From CAYLNL01 sp964385175 (GTDB lineage: Bacteria; Bacteroidota; Bacteroidia; Flavobacteriales; Flavobacteriaceae), in assembly GCA_964385175.1 (NCBI GenBank), contig CAYLNL010000009.1, forward strand, positions 31,635 to 95,634: 64,000 nt of DNA, read 5' to 3'. The notes beneath the pieces were generated by a model, which was not told where the DNA came from, did not search any database, and worked only from the letters and a program-made list of their open reading frames with translations. Shown piece by piece: positions 1 through 8,487 of this stretch. Both the position numbers and the translations under genes were made by a program. How positions within the stretch are numbered: position 1 is the stretch's first letter; each line of letters begins with the position of its first letter.

Positions 1-81
1 AAATAACAAACGGACTCATGGAATAATTTTTTATAGTTGTGATTACAAAGATAGTAAATATAACCCGGTAACAATGGTTTT

Positions 82-1095
82 TTAAAAGGAAAAATTGAGA
101 CCCAGCGCCACCGTATCAAACTCTGCCAGGGTATAATCTGCATTAATACTCAGGACGCCTATTTTAACATTTGCTCCCAACGTGCCCCGAAGCCCTGAAA
201 TAGTGGTTTCCATGGAAAATGGATCGATGACAGATTCTCCTGCCAATACGCCTTCATTCACCATATAGGTTCCTTTTAAGTCGGTTTGAGAATGTCCCTC
301 CCCATAACCTATACCGCCATACAGGCTTAAAATAGAAATTTTCTTGGAAGCGATGAGTTGAAACAACCAGGTATTCATAGCCGTTTCAAAACGCTGGTCG
401 GTGCCGGCAACAATAGCGGTATCTGTAAAATCATAACTGGCATTGAGGCGTGTATAGGCAATGAGACCGGAAACAGATAGAGAGCGTTTGCTCTCTGGAA
501 CAAGCCATTTGGTGAATTCATGTTGCACGCCTATGCCATACAAACCCACCTTGGCGCCCTCATAATCTACAGGCGGGAAAAAACGAGCTTTTATTTCGGT
601 GCCGAGAAAGAGCCCCAGGCTGCCTTGTATAAAAACACTAGGGATATAACCAGTTTCTTTTGAACCAAAGCCGGTAGGGAGAATAATTTCTACCTGCTCA
701 GTTCCTCCCATGCCATCATCTACTTCCACAACGCCTATAATATCGTTTTCATGGTGCCCGAAAACGGTGGCTATACTTTTGGAAGGGCTGCCATCCTGGA
801 ACTGGAGAAATTCATAATCGGCAGTATTAAGTGTAAAATACTTGTTTTTTTCCTGTATTAAAGCTGCATTACCAACAATGGAGATCTCAAAGTGCATTTT
901 GTCTTTCGCAGCGCCATTGTTAAACCAGCCGCCGGTGAGGCTGTATAGAGCGCCATTTGTGGCAGGGGAGAGATAACTGTTGGCATATCGTTCAGCATCA
1001 TTAACACCTGCTGCCAGGAGATTATCTATACTTTCCTGGGCAGATGCAATGAAAGACAAGATGAGAAAAGAAAGAGAACAAACTAATTTTTTCAT
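82..1095 (-). CDS. DUF6588-like outer-membrane protein
   Basis: The 337-residue product starts with a clear Sec signal peptide (lysines at 2-3, hydrophobic stretch, cleavage near Ala-Gln at 19-20). The mature part begins with an N-terminal segment, LLAAGVNDAERYANSYLSP, that I associate with the Bacteroidota family DUF6588. The rest alternates polar and hydrophobic residues as in a beta-barrel and ends in Phe (NFSF), the usual last residue of outer-membrane barrels. The function is not known for the family; a structural or porin-like outer-membrane role is inference. It is a single gene, and the next gene upstream is a Gre-like factor on the same strand 148 bases away. The family name is recalled from sequence resemblance and was not searched. 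Confidence 0.75.
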   Translation of the reverse strand: MKKLVCSLSFLILSFIASAQESIDNLLAAGVNDAERYANSYLSPATNGALYSLTGGWFNNGAAKDKMHFEISIVGNAALIQEKNKYFTLNTADYEFLQFQDGSPSKSIATVFGHHENDIIGVVEVDDGMGGTEQVEIILPTGFGSKETGYIPSVFIQGSLGLFLGTEIKARFFPPVDYEGAKVGLYGIGVQHEFTKWLVPESKRSLSVSGLIAYTRLNASYDFTDTAIVAGTDQRFETAMNTWLFQLIASKKISILSLYGGIGYGEGHSQTDLKGTYMVNEGVLAGESVIDPFSMETTISGLRGTLGANVKIGVLSINADYTLAEFDTVALGLNFSF

Positions 1096-1243
1096 GTTGT
1101 TTTAAGTTTATAGTTCTTATAACGAAGTTCTGAATAGAAGCGTATAAATTAATTTTCGGAAGCTGTAAGCAAGAACCGGGCCATTATATAGTTTGGGTAG
1201 CCATTTTAATTATTGCGTTAGAGACCTGAAGATTGCATTTTTC

Positions 1244-1693
1244 TTATTGAATTGCTATTACTGTAAAGGTATTGCCATTAAAGGTTACTGCATCGCCCTG
1301 TTTTTTTCCTAAGAGAAGTTTTCCAACCGGCGCTTCCTTAGAAATAGCGAAGTATGTTTTCCCTTCCAAATCTATCTTTCCCAATGGCACGGAGAGAAAA
1401 AAGTGAGCGTGGGAGGTAACTACTAAACTTCCCATTTTAACCACATCATTTACCTGGAAAATATCTAATTGCTTTAGTTGATTTTTCAGTTCATTAGCCT
1501 CTTCTATATGTTGAAGCGTTTTTTCATAGCTGTTGGTATAATCCCGCATTCCATCGCCTTCCTCACTCCCGGAACTTTTGGCTTCGTTTTCCATAGATTC
1601 TTTTATGAGTTCCATTTCCGCTTTGTGTTTTTCAATGCGAGTATTCAAAATTTCCAGGCATTTATAAAATAATTTTTCCTTATTACTTTCCAT
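1244..1693 (-). CDS. GreA/GreB-family transcription elongation factor-like protein
   Basis: The 149-residue product has the Gre layout. An N-terminal region of about 75 residues is rich in Glu/Lys heptads (coiled coil) with an acidic patch near SEEGDGMRDY. A C-terminal FKBP-like domain follows, with the family signature APVGKLLLGKKQGD near residues 120-135. Gre factors enter the RNA polymerase secondary channel and stimulate cleavage of backtracked RNA. The acidic tip that carries this activity in GreA seems altered here, so it may be a Gre-domain regulator rather than true GreA, which is a separate gene in most Bacteroidota. It is divergent from the lipoprotein gene at 1888 and shares a 194-base upstream region with it. 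Confidence 0.8.
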   Translation of the reverse strand: MESNKEKLFYKCLEILNTRIEKHKAEMELIKESMENEAKSSGSEEGDGMRDYTNSYEKTLQHIEEANELKNQLKQLDIFQVNDVVKMGSLVVTSHAHFFLSVPLGKIDLEGKTYFAISKEAPVGKLLLGKKQGDAVTFNGNTFTVIAIQ

Positions 1694-1818
1694 GATAAAG
1701 GATTTATCTATTTTTGCATTTATGCAATGCTCTAAATTTACGGTGCAAAGAAACCAAAAAATACTGAAATAAGATAAACGAAACTATACTTTGCCCCAAA
1801 TTTATGCGTTTATATTAT

Positions 1819-1826
1819 TATCTTTG
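1819..1826 (+). promoter_or_regulatory. -7 promoter box TATCTTTG
   Basis: An exact match to the Bacteroidota -7 consensus TAnnTTTG lies 61 bases upstream of the lipoprotein ATG at 1888. No good -33 TTTG is seen at the expected 19-base spacing; the nearest TTTG, at 1790-1793, is 25 bases away. Confidence 0.5.
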
Positions 1827-1887
1827 TTAGGATAAAAACAAACACGTTGAACCTGGGTGAATTTTTCACTTAAAAAAAATCAGTACT

Positions 1888-3669
1888 ATGAAAAAATATG
1901 CTTTTTTATTCCTCAATAGCAGTTGGATGACTTTTACACTGCTTATACTAAGTTGTTGCAGTTCAGGCGATAATAATACAAATCCCAAACCAGAACCTAT
2001 CCCCGGTAACGGCAAGATTCTTATGTTTATTTCTAAAGAGCAAACCTATTATTCTGAATATAAAGTTATGTTAGAAGCGTTGCAAGCATACGGTTACAGT
2101 GTAGATGTGCGCAGTTCTGCAACCGGCACGGCCGGGGTATATTCTTCTACCGGCAACATTAACGAAGCGGGTAACCAAACACCAGGCGCTACCTACGCCC
2201 AATTTACCGCTCAATTCCAAAACGCTTTCGGTAAATCCTGGAATGATAGCTGGAACGCAACGCCTGCTACGGTGCCATTAAATGGACGTATTCAAGACGT
2301 GGCGAATATGAGTGGCTATGATGCCCTGGTAATTCCCGGGGGAACCGGCGCCATAGAGTATCGCCGGGATGATGTGTATGCCGCCCAGGGAACTGTTTCG
2401 GCGGCCGATGTTCAGGCAGCGGCAGAAAAATTGAACGCCCTTGCTTTAGAAGCCCTATCGGCGGGTAAACCGGTGATGGCGCTTTGTCATGGGGCCAGTT
2501 TGCCTGCTTTTTTCAAGATTACAGAAACTGGCGAAAGCCTGCTGAAAGGACAGTATGCCACGGGTTTCCCGGAAGCGGCAACAGCAGCAGAACTGGCAAA
2601 CCTGCAGGTGATTTATAGAGAAGATGACCGTGTAACCGTTTCCAGCCCTAACACAGCTTTTAATGATGCCGGGGCGGGCGATTTTAAAATTATCACTACT
2701 AAAGACTGGTATGCCCAGAGCGTTAGCTATGCCGCCCGTACCCTGTTGAATGTATTAACATCTTACCCATCCAAGGCGCAGCGCGAAACGGCAGTCTCGG
2801 TTTTGATACTTCACGGCGGAGAGTTAGACCCCCTTAACTGCGCTTCTACTAATAAAAATAACGATGTGCCTTGCAATTATGGTGGTGGCGCTGACCTTCC
2901 GGCAGATTATACAGATTTGCGCGATTTGCTGGCTGCCAATTCACCTGCCGACTCTTATACTATAAATGTAGATGACCGGAATTTGTTTAGTGGGGCGCCC
3001 ACATACAATCAATTAAAGGAGTATGATGTGGTGATATTTTTTAAGCACTGGTCTTCTGGCGTTACCACGGCGTTAGAAAATGCGCTGATAGATTATGCTG
3101 ATGATGGCGGTGGGGTAATTGCTTTGCATCATGGTTTGTATAATGAAGATGCAGGTTCGCTGAATAAAAACCTCCTCGTAAATAATTTGTTTGGCGCCGG
3201 GGCTGATGATAGCGGTTTTGGAGCTACACGAGAAAACTACCGCTTATTTTCTACTAATTATGGACATTTCGTGTCCACCTACGGAATTTCTTTAGCAGCT
3301 AACCCCTCTTTAACAGCGCCTGCATGGTCAACTTCTGTGCCGTCTGGGGCTAACATAAGTTTTTCTTATTATCCTAATTTTGAGATTTATGATGAGTTGT
3401 ATAATAATATGACGTTTGTTGGCGGGCAAAGCTTTGGGAGAGGTGTTAACCAGGTAACTCCTATTTTTTCTAATGCAGAGAATGCCGCACCTTCTGGTCA
3501 GGCGCATACATCCGGATTTGTTAAATTATTCAATCCCGGCGGAGATGCCAGTATTGGAAGATTAGCCTATTTTCAAGCCGGGGAGCGCCCCGAGAGTTTC
3601 GCCATTAACCATCCGTATGCCCAGGTGATTCGCAATGCAGTGATATGGGCTGCTTACGGAAAGCAATAG
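1888..3669 (+). CDS. lipoprotein with DJ-1/PfpI-like and ThuA-like domains
   Basis: The 593-residue product begins with a lipoprotein signal peptide (lipobox LILSC, Cys 23) and a Pro/Asn linker, so it should be anchored in the envelope. Residues about 43-290 form a DJ-1/PfpI (class I glutamine-amidotransferase-like) domain, with YDALVIPGGTGAIE near 144-157 and the nucleophile elbow VMALCHGAS carrying Cys 200. Residues about 303-590 form a ThuA-like domain, with VSVLILHGGE and GGGVIALHHGLYN. ThuA domains are often found in Bacteroidota sugar-utilisation proteins and share the same general fold. Two related folds in one secreted lipoprotein is uncommon to my knowledge. The reaction is unknown; a hydrolase or carbohydrate-related role is a guess. 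It is a single-gene unit with a strong terminator behind it. Confidence 0.8.
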   Translation: MKKYAFLFLNSSWMTFTLLILSCCSSGDNNTNPKPEPIPGNGKILMFISKEQTYYSEYKVMLEALQAYGYSVDVRSSATGTAGVYSSTGNINEAGNQTPGATYAQFTAQFQNAFGKSWNDSWNATPATVPLNGRIQDVANMSGYDALVIPGGTGAIEYRRDDVYAAQGTVSAADVQAAAEKLNALALEALSAGKPVMALCHGASLPAFFKITETGESLLKGQYATGFPEAATAAELANLQVIYREDDRVTVSSPNTAFNDAGAGDFKIITTKDWYAQSVSYAARTLLNVLTSYPSKAQRETAVSVLILHGGELDPLNCASTNKNNDVPCNYGGGADLPADYTDLRDLLAANSPADSYTINVDDRNLFSGAPTYNQLKEYDVVIFFKHWSSGVTTALENALIDYADDGGGVIALHHGLYNEDAGSLNKNLLVNNLFGAGADDSGFGATRENYRLFSTNYGHFVSTYGISLAANPSLTAPAWSTSVPSGANISFSYYPNFEIYDELYNNMTFVGGQSFGRGVNQVTPIFSNAENAAPSGQAHTSGFVKLFNPGGDASIGRLAYFQAGERPESFAINHPYAQVIRNAVIWAAYGKQ

Positions 3670-3706
3670 AGAGGATGGGTATAGTTTCTCATTGTTAGAA
3701 TACATC

Positions 3707-3746
3707 AGAACCATTAGTTATTCAAAATAGCTGATGGTTCTTTTTT
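3707..3746 (+). terminator. intrinsic terminator after the DJ-1/ThuA gene
   Basis: A 15-base stem begins AGAACCAT and closes ATGGTTCT, with only two G-U pairs and a short AT-rich loop. It is followed by six T. It lies 38 bases after the stop codon at 3669. Confidence 0.85.
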
Positions 3747-3828
3747 ATATGACATGGGTATTTTTGAGCAGGTGTATTGAATGAAGGTAGTATTGGAAGT
3801 TTTATTTTTTGCCTAATTATCTAAATCT

Positions 3829-4494
3829 ATGAATGTATCTATTGATGAAAGCTGGAAAGTTCAGCTTCAGGAAGAATTTGAAAAACCCTATTTTAGAAAC
3901 CTTGTCGCTTTTGTAAAATCAGAATACAGCCAATATACCTGTTACCCGAAAGGAAACCATATCTTTTCAGCGTTTGAGCATTGTCCTTTTCATGCGGTTA
4001 AAGTAGTTATTATTGGTCAAGACCCTTATCATGGAGTCAATCAAGCCAATGGGTTATGCTTTTCGGTAAACGAAGGGATAGCGCACCCGCCTTCACTCAT
4101 CAATATTTTCAGGGAGTTAGAGAGCGACCTGGATATTCCCTACCCGCGCAGTGGCAACCTGGAACGCTGGGCAGACCAGGGAGTGTTGTTGCTCAATGCC
4201 ATTTTAACGGTTCGGGCGCACCAGGCCGGCAGCCACCAGAATAAGGGATGGGAAGTGTTTACAGATGCTGTTATTCGCATCATTTCTGAAAAAAAAGAAA
4301 ATATTGTGTTTTTGCTCTGGGGGTCGTATGCTAAAAATAAGGGAAAAATTATAGACCGCCACAAGCATTATGTGTTAGAGTCTGGGCATCCTTCGCCATT
4401 GAGCGCTAACCAGGGGTTTTGGTTTGGCAATAAGCATTTTAGCAAAACCAATGTATATTTAGAGAGTATTCATAAAACGCCCATAGAATGGTAG
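3829..4494 (+). CDS. ung: uracil-DNA glycosylase (family 1)
   Basis: The 221-residue product removes uracil from DNA in base-excision repair. It carries the family-1 motifs: the water-activating loop GQDPYH at 63-68 with catalytic Asp 65, the uracil-binding LCFSV, LLLNAILTVRAHQAGSH in the middle, and the C-terminal leucine-loop motif HPSPLSANQGFWFG with the catalytic His. The length is normal for the family. It lies between a terminator and the convergent tryptophanase gene, so it is probably transcribed alone. Confidence 0.97.
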   Translation: MNVSIDESWKVQLQEEFEKPYFRNLVAFVKSEYSQYTCYPKGNHIFSAFEHCPFHAVKVVIIGQDPYHGVNQANGLCFSVNEGIAHPPSLINIFRELESDLDIPYPRSGNLERWADQGVLLLNAILTVRAHQAGSHQNKGWEVFTDAVIRIISEKKENIVFLLWGSYAKNKGKIIDRHKHYVLESGHPSPLSANQGFWFGNKHFSKTNVYLESIHKTPIEW

Positions 4495-4530
4495 TTTAAG
4501 CCTGTCTGTTTTAGGCTGAAGGGGAGGGTT

Positions 4531-5904
4531 TTAAGATAAAACCTCGAAATGAGCAGTGAAATGCCGTAGGTAAGGCGCTTCATACACTATTTTCATTCCT
4601 TTAATTCCGGAGCGTTTTTGATAGGTTTCTATAATTACCTCGGCCACATAATCAATATGACTTTGGGTATAGACCCTGCGGGGAATGGCTAACCGAACTA
4701 ATTCCATAGGGGGGGAAAGGAGGCGACCGTCTTCGGCATATTTGCCAAACATAACTGAGCCAATTTCTACTGTGCGTATGCCTCCTTCCCGGTAGAGTGC
4801 GCAGGCTAAAGCCTGTCCCGGGTATTGGGAAACGGGAATATGGGGTAAAAAGGCTTTGGCATCTAAATATAATGCATGCCCCCCTGTGGGTTTTAAATAG
4901 GGAACACCAACGGCTTCTAATTTTTCACCGAGGTAAGCAATGCTCCTGATGCGGTATTGTAAATAACTTTCTTCCAGGATTTCCTTCAATCCAATAGCTA
5001 TAGCTTCCAAATCTCTCCCTGCCAGGCCGCCATAGGTAGGAAAGCCTTCGGTAATAATCAACACATTCCGAGCGGCTTCGGCGAGGGTTTCATCTTGCAT
5101 CGCTAAAAAGCCGCCGATATTTGCGAAAGCGTCTTTCTTGGCGCTCATAAGGCACCCATCGGCATACGAAAATAGCTCTTGTGCAATGGCTAAAATAGAG
5201 GCGGTTTCATATCCTTTTTCGCGTTGTTTTATAAAATAACAATTCTCTGCAAAACGGCAGGCATCTATATAAAAAGGAATTTTATACCGGGTGCATACCG
5301 CTTTCGCCTCTTTAATGTTTTGCAGGCTCACCGGTTGTCCGCCGCCAGAGTTATTGGTAACAGTCATAACAACTAACGGAATGTTTTCGGCGCTGTTGTT
5401 TTCAATGAATTTTTCTAAGGCGGCGATATCCATATTCCCTTTGAAGGGGGCTAATAAAGAAGGGTCTTTTCCTTCGGCACAGAGCAAATCAACCCCTTCA
5501 GCACCCGAAGCCTCTACATTAGCGCGGGTAGTATCGAAAAGGGTATTGCTAAGGATGTACTTATTTTTACCTCCTTTGAGACTGAAGAGGATTTTTTCGG
5601 AAGCGCGCCCCTGGTGAGTGGGGATAATGTATTTCATCCCGGTAATCATGCGCACTACCGACTCAAAATGAAAAAAACTCTCGCTGCCGGCATAGCTTTC
5701 ATCACCTCTCATAATGCCCGCCCATTGCTCGCTGCTCATGGAGCCGGTGCCGCTATCTGTTAAGAGGTCAATAATAACATCTTTCGCCCGAAGCAGGAAA
5801 GGATTGTAATGGGCTTCTTGTAATAAATGAATCCGTTGATAGGCATCGGTAAAATAAATAGGCTCTACGGATTTTATTTTAAAAGGTTCTATAATAGTTT
5901 TCAT
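4531..5904 (-). CDS. tnaA: tryptophanase (PLP-dependent beta-eliminating lyase)
   Basis: The 457-residue enzyme splits L-tryptophan into indole, pyruvate and ammonia. The PLP-lysine motif MSAKKDAFANIGGFLAM is present, as are FYIDACRFAENCYF, EGFPTYGGLAGRD and the C-terminal YLRHFTAHF. The last of these favours tryptophanase over the sister enzyme tyrosine phenol-lyase. The length agrees with the family. A -7 box at 6004-6011 predicts a leader of about 90 bases. I found no ATG in this leader on the coding strand, so there is no sign of an Escherichia-type TnaC leader peptide. No tryptophan permease gene is adjacent. Indole production by the organism is the expected consequence. Confidence 0.93.
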   Translation of the reverse strand: MKTIIEPFKIKSVEPIYFTDAYQRIHLLQEAHYNPFLLRAKDVIIDLLTDSGTGSMSSEQWAGIMRGDESYAGSESFFHFESVVRMITGMKYIIPTHQGRASEKILFSLKGGKNKYILSNTLFDTTRANVEASGAEGVDLLCAEGKDPSLLAPFKGNMDIAALEKFIENNSAENIPLVVMTVTNNSGGGQPVSLQNIKEAKAVCTRYKIPFYIDACRFAENCYFIKQREKGYETASILAIAQELFSYADGCLMSAKKDAFANIGGFLAMQDETLAEAARNVLIITEGFPTYGGLAGRDLEAIAIGLKEILEESYLQYRIRSIAYLGEKLEAVGVPYLKPTGGHALYLDAKAFLPHIPVSQYPGQALACALYREGGIRTVEIGSVMFGKYAEDGRLLSPPMELVRLAIPRRVYTQSHIDYVAEVIIETYQKRSGIKGMKIVYEAPYLRHFTAHFEVLS

Positions 5905-6003
5905 GTAGATACGGAAAATATACTTAAAATGGTTATGAAATTTATGTTTATAGTATTGAAAATCAGTTTTATAAGTAAAATATTAGTAACTTAGAATAAC
6001 GGG

Positions 6004-6011
6004 CAAAGGTA
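6004..6011 (-). promoter_or_regulatory. -7 promoter box TACCTTTG for tnaA
   Basis: An exact TAnnTTTG on the minus strand lies about 93 bases upstream of the tnaA ATG. No clear -33 TTTG is present. Confidence 0.5.
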
Positions 6012-6281
6012 CAGAAATAGTTAGTATGGGAAAATTGTTTTGGGAGATTTGATGGCGCTATATATAGATTAGATAGATGCTCAATTAGAATAGAAGATTA
6101 AAAGTTAAAATAGTGCATGGTGCTACCTGTATTTTTTTGACCTGTAAACTCCTAACCTTTTCATGTGCCCGCGCGCACCCACTCCTGTGTGCGTATGCGA
6201 GGTTTTTTTAACTTTTGTAAATCGCTGCCTTTTGGCTTACTGAGAAATGGAGAAAGTTACTGCCTTCAACTGTGTTATGCT
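6012..6281. other. intergenic region, no gene seen
   Basis: This AT-rich spacer between tnaA and the nucleoside phosphorylase contains a short GC-rich alternating purine-pyrimidine patch (about 6160-6205) followed by a T-run. A weak hairpin can be drawn there, but no gene or known RNA was recognised. Confidence 0.4.
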
Positions 6282-7151
6282 TCAAGAGATTAACTTTTCC
6301 AAAGTATATTCAATCAGGGCATCGACAGTTTTATATGGGTGAGGGCTAAACTCTCCGGTAACTCTATTGGCTATGATAGCATTGAGGGAGAGCGCCGGAT
6401 GACCCAAAAGCCTGGCAAGGCCATATATACCTGCGGTCTCCATTTCAAGATTGCTAATGACGGTGCCTTGATATGAAAATTGAGTCATCCGGTCATTTAG
6501 CAGAGGGTCTTGCAGTGAAAGTCGCAAGATACGCCCCTGGGGTCCATAAAAACCACTGGCGGTTATGGTAATGCCTTTGTATAGCGCTGCGCTATCTAAT
6601 TGTTTTTCAAGGATAGGGTCGTTGGCTGCCAGCACAGGGGTAGCTTTTGCCGCGCTCCATTGCGTTTGCTCTATAAAAGCCGCTTCCCAGGCAGAATGCG
6701 AGGTATCGTTTAGCTGGTATGATTGCAATAGCCCGGTTATATCTAAGCCATGTGTGCTGAGCAGGAATGAATCTATAGGTATGCGCTCCTGGAGCGAACC
6801 AGAAGTGCCTATGCGAATAAGGTTCAGTGGGGTTAATTTTTCTTTTGGGGTACGGGTTTTTAAATCAATATTCACCAGCGCATCTAATTCGTTCATTACA
6901 ATATCTATATTATCTGTTCCAATGCCGGTAGATATTACAGAGAGTCGTTTTCCTTTGTAAAAACCTGTTTGGGTTTTAAATTCTCGTTTTTGAATGCTCT
7001 CCTCAATATGGCTAAAATGCCGTGTAATTCGCTCCACGCGGTCTGGGTCGCCTACAAAAAGAATGGTATCTGCAACCTGTTCTGGTCTCAGGTTCAGGTG
7101 ATAGATGCTGCCGTCTGGGTTTATAATAAGTTCAGATGCTGGTATGCTCAT
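6282..7151 (-). CDS. nucleoside phosphorylase (uridine phosphorylase-like)
   Basis: The 289-residue product belongs to the PNP/UDP phosphorylase family, which splits nucleosides with phosphate into base and ribose-1-phosphate. Seen are the N-terminal phosphate-binding segment ILFVGDPDRVERI (about 29-41), VISTGIGTDN, LIRIGTSGSLQ, and the ribose-binding EMETAG near 236. The pattern is closer to uridine phosphorylase than to MTA/SAH nucleosidase, but substrate cannot be fixed by eye. It starts two bases after the DUF1835 gene stops, so the two are very likely co-transcribed and translationally coupled. Confidence 0.88.
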   Translation of the reverse strand: MSIPASELIINPDGSIYHLNLRPEQVADTILFVGDPDRVERITRHFSHIEESIQKREFKTQTGFYKGKRLSVISTGIGTDNIDIVMNELDALVNIDLKTRTPKEKLTPLNLIRIGTSGSLQERIPIDSFLLSTHGLDITGLLQSYQLNDTSHSAWEAAFIEQTQWSAAKATPVLAANDPILEKQLDSAALYKGITITASGFYGPQGRILRLSLQDPLLNDRMTQFSYQGTVISNLEMETAGIYGLARLLGHPALSLNAIIANRVTGEFSPHPYKTVDALIEYTLEKLIS

Positions 7152-7153
7152 GT

Positions 7154-8083
7154 TTATAATTTTAATAGTTTGCCGGCATCGGCATCATACAAAAAATTAT
7201 ATTTTTTGCTTCCTCCCAGGTAGATTTCTTCATCTCTCATAAGGGCATAATAATTTTTGACGCCTTGCCGCACTTCCTCGCCGGTTTTGCTCAACCGTAC
7301 CGGGTTAAAGGAATGAAAAAGTGGGCGTAGGCGGTCTATCATTTTGTAGTACTGCACCTGGGTATAGCCGTATGGTTTTTCGGTTTGGAGTAGTTGAGCT
7401 ACTAATTTCTCTTTAGAAGCCGATTTGTGGGTAGCTGCTATAGAAAGTATATCGTTTTCTAATTTATTTAGCCCATTTTTAAGGGAGGGGAAGCGGAGTA
7501 TATGGGCTTTTATAGCATCGGGGAGGTATTGAAACTGGGAAGAATTGAATTTGGAAAAGGTTTCTAATCGCAGTGGGTTATCACTACAATACAGTTGCCA
7601 GATGTAGTCGGCATATTCTATATCATCCGGGCTAAGCCGTAAACGATGAGAATAGCATTTGCGAAGCTGGTCTCCCGAAAGGTCGGCAAGGCTATCCCAC
7701 GGGCTTTTTCCGTCGCTGTTGCAGATAAGAGTTACGGGGATAGTTTTTTTGCGGTGATGCAGCCAACTCAAGATGGCTATTAGGTTTATATAGCAATAAA
7801 GGTTGGTATTGAACCATAGCACAATTTCTCCTGTCTCTTTTTCATTAGAAAGCTGTTGGTATTCGGCTACTATGGAATCTAAAAAATATTTTTTTGTAAT
7901 CTTATAAAATTTGTGAAGAAAATCGAACCGGGTTTTCCAAAATAACTCGCTTCCTACCTCACTCAGGGTTTTCCCTTCACACAGCATTTCTCGCCAGGTT
8001 ATAATAGAACCTTCAAACCCCTGTTTTTTTAAAACAGATGTAATTTCATCGCCAGGGGTAATATGAAGGGGTTTCAATTTCAT
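7154..8083 (-). CDS. DUF1835-like protein
   Basis: The 309-residue cytoplasmic product has no signal peptide or membrane segment. The opening KPLHITPGDEITSVLKKQGFEG, the early WREMLCEG and the later LSGDQLRKCYSHRLRLS and PWDSLADL fit the family DUF1835, found in many Bacteroidota and Firmicutes. Its function is unknown to me. It lies two bases upstream of the nucleoside phosphorylase gene, which hints at a link to nucleoside or nucleic-acid turnover, but this is only context. Confidence 0.7.
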   Translation of the reverse strand: MKLKPLHITPGDEITSVLKKQGFEGSIITWREMLCEGKTLSEVGSELFWKTRFDFLHKFYKITKKYFLDSIVAEYQQLSNEKETGEIVLWFNTNLYCYINLIAILSWLHHRKKTIPVTLICNSDGKSPWDSLADLSGDQLRKCYSHRLRLSPDDIEYADYIWQLYCSDNPLRLETFSKFNSSQFQYLPDAIKAHILRFPSLKNGLNKLENDILSIAATHKSASKEKLVAQLLQTEKPYGYTQVQYYKMIDRLRPLFHSFNPVRLSKTGEEVRQGVKNYYALMRDEEIYLGGSKKYNFLYDADAGKLLKL

Positions 8084-8131
8084 TTAGTGATTATTTTTTA
8101 CTAATAGAGTGGTAAAATTAAAAAAACATTA

Positions 8132-8476
8132 TTAGCCACCAATTCTTTTTACATGGTATCCTTCTTTTTTGAGAATTTCCATTATTTTTTCTCTATGGTT
8201 TCCCTGGATGAGAATTTCCCCATTTTTCACGGTACCACCTACGCCGCATTGGTTTTTAAGATATTTTGCTAATTGGGATAACTCTTTTTCAGTTCCCTGA
8301 AATCCTTTTATGAGCGTTGCAGTTTTTCCGTTCCGTCCTTTTTTACTAAAGTGGGCTTCCAGGTACTGATTAGAGGATGAAGGGAGGGGTTCTTGTGTTT
8401 CAGCCTCTTTGTGGGTGTGGGTAGAAAACACCAATTTCCCAAGGTCTTCCAGGCTGTGTAAAGTTTGTTCTGGCAT
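8132..8476 (-). CDS. YciH/SUI1 (eIF1-like) translation factor
   Basis: The 114-residue product has a low-complexity N-terminus and a C-terminal SUI1 domain (about 45-114). The motif KGRNGKTATLIKGFQG leads into LAKYLKNQCGVGGTVKNGEI and GNHREKIMEILKKEGY, the core of the bacterial YciH and eukaryotic eIF1 family. YciH homologues act on the small ribosomal subunit and influence start-codon fidelity. It lies 11 bases downstream of the oxygenase gene and probably shares its transcript. Confidence 0.9.
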   Translation of the reverse strand: MPEQTLHSLEDLGKLVFSTHTHKEAETQEPLPSSSNQYLEAHFSKKGRNGKTATLIKGFQGTEKELSQLAKYLKNQCGVGGTVKNGEILIQGNHREKIMEILKKEGYHVKRIGG

Positions 8477-8487
8477 AGGGAGAGCAA

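Noticed and set aside
1709..1716. Plus-strand TATTTTTG as a promoter for the gene at 1888
   Set aside because: It is about 170 bases upstream, and a better placed TATCTTTG exists at 1819-1826.
4499..4530. Hairpin AGCCT..AGGCT between ung and tnaA as a terminator
   Set aside because: The stem is only five bases long and no T-run follows, so it is too weak to call.
5905..6003. Possible TnaC-type leader peptide in front of tryptophanase
   Set aside because: No ATG frame with a tryptophan codon is present in the predicted leader on the minus strand.
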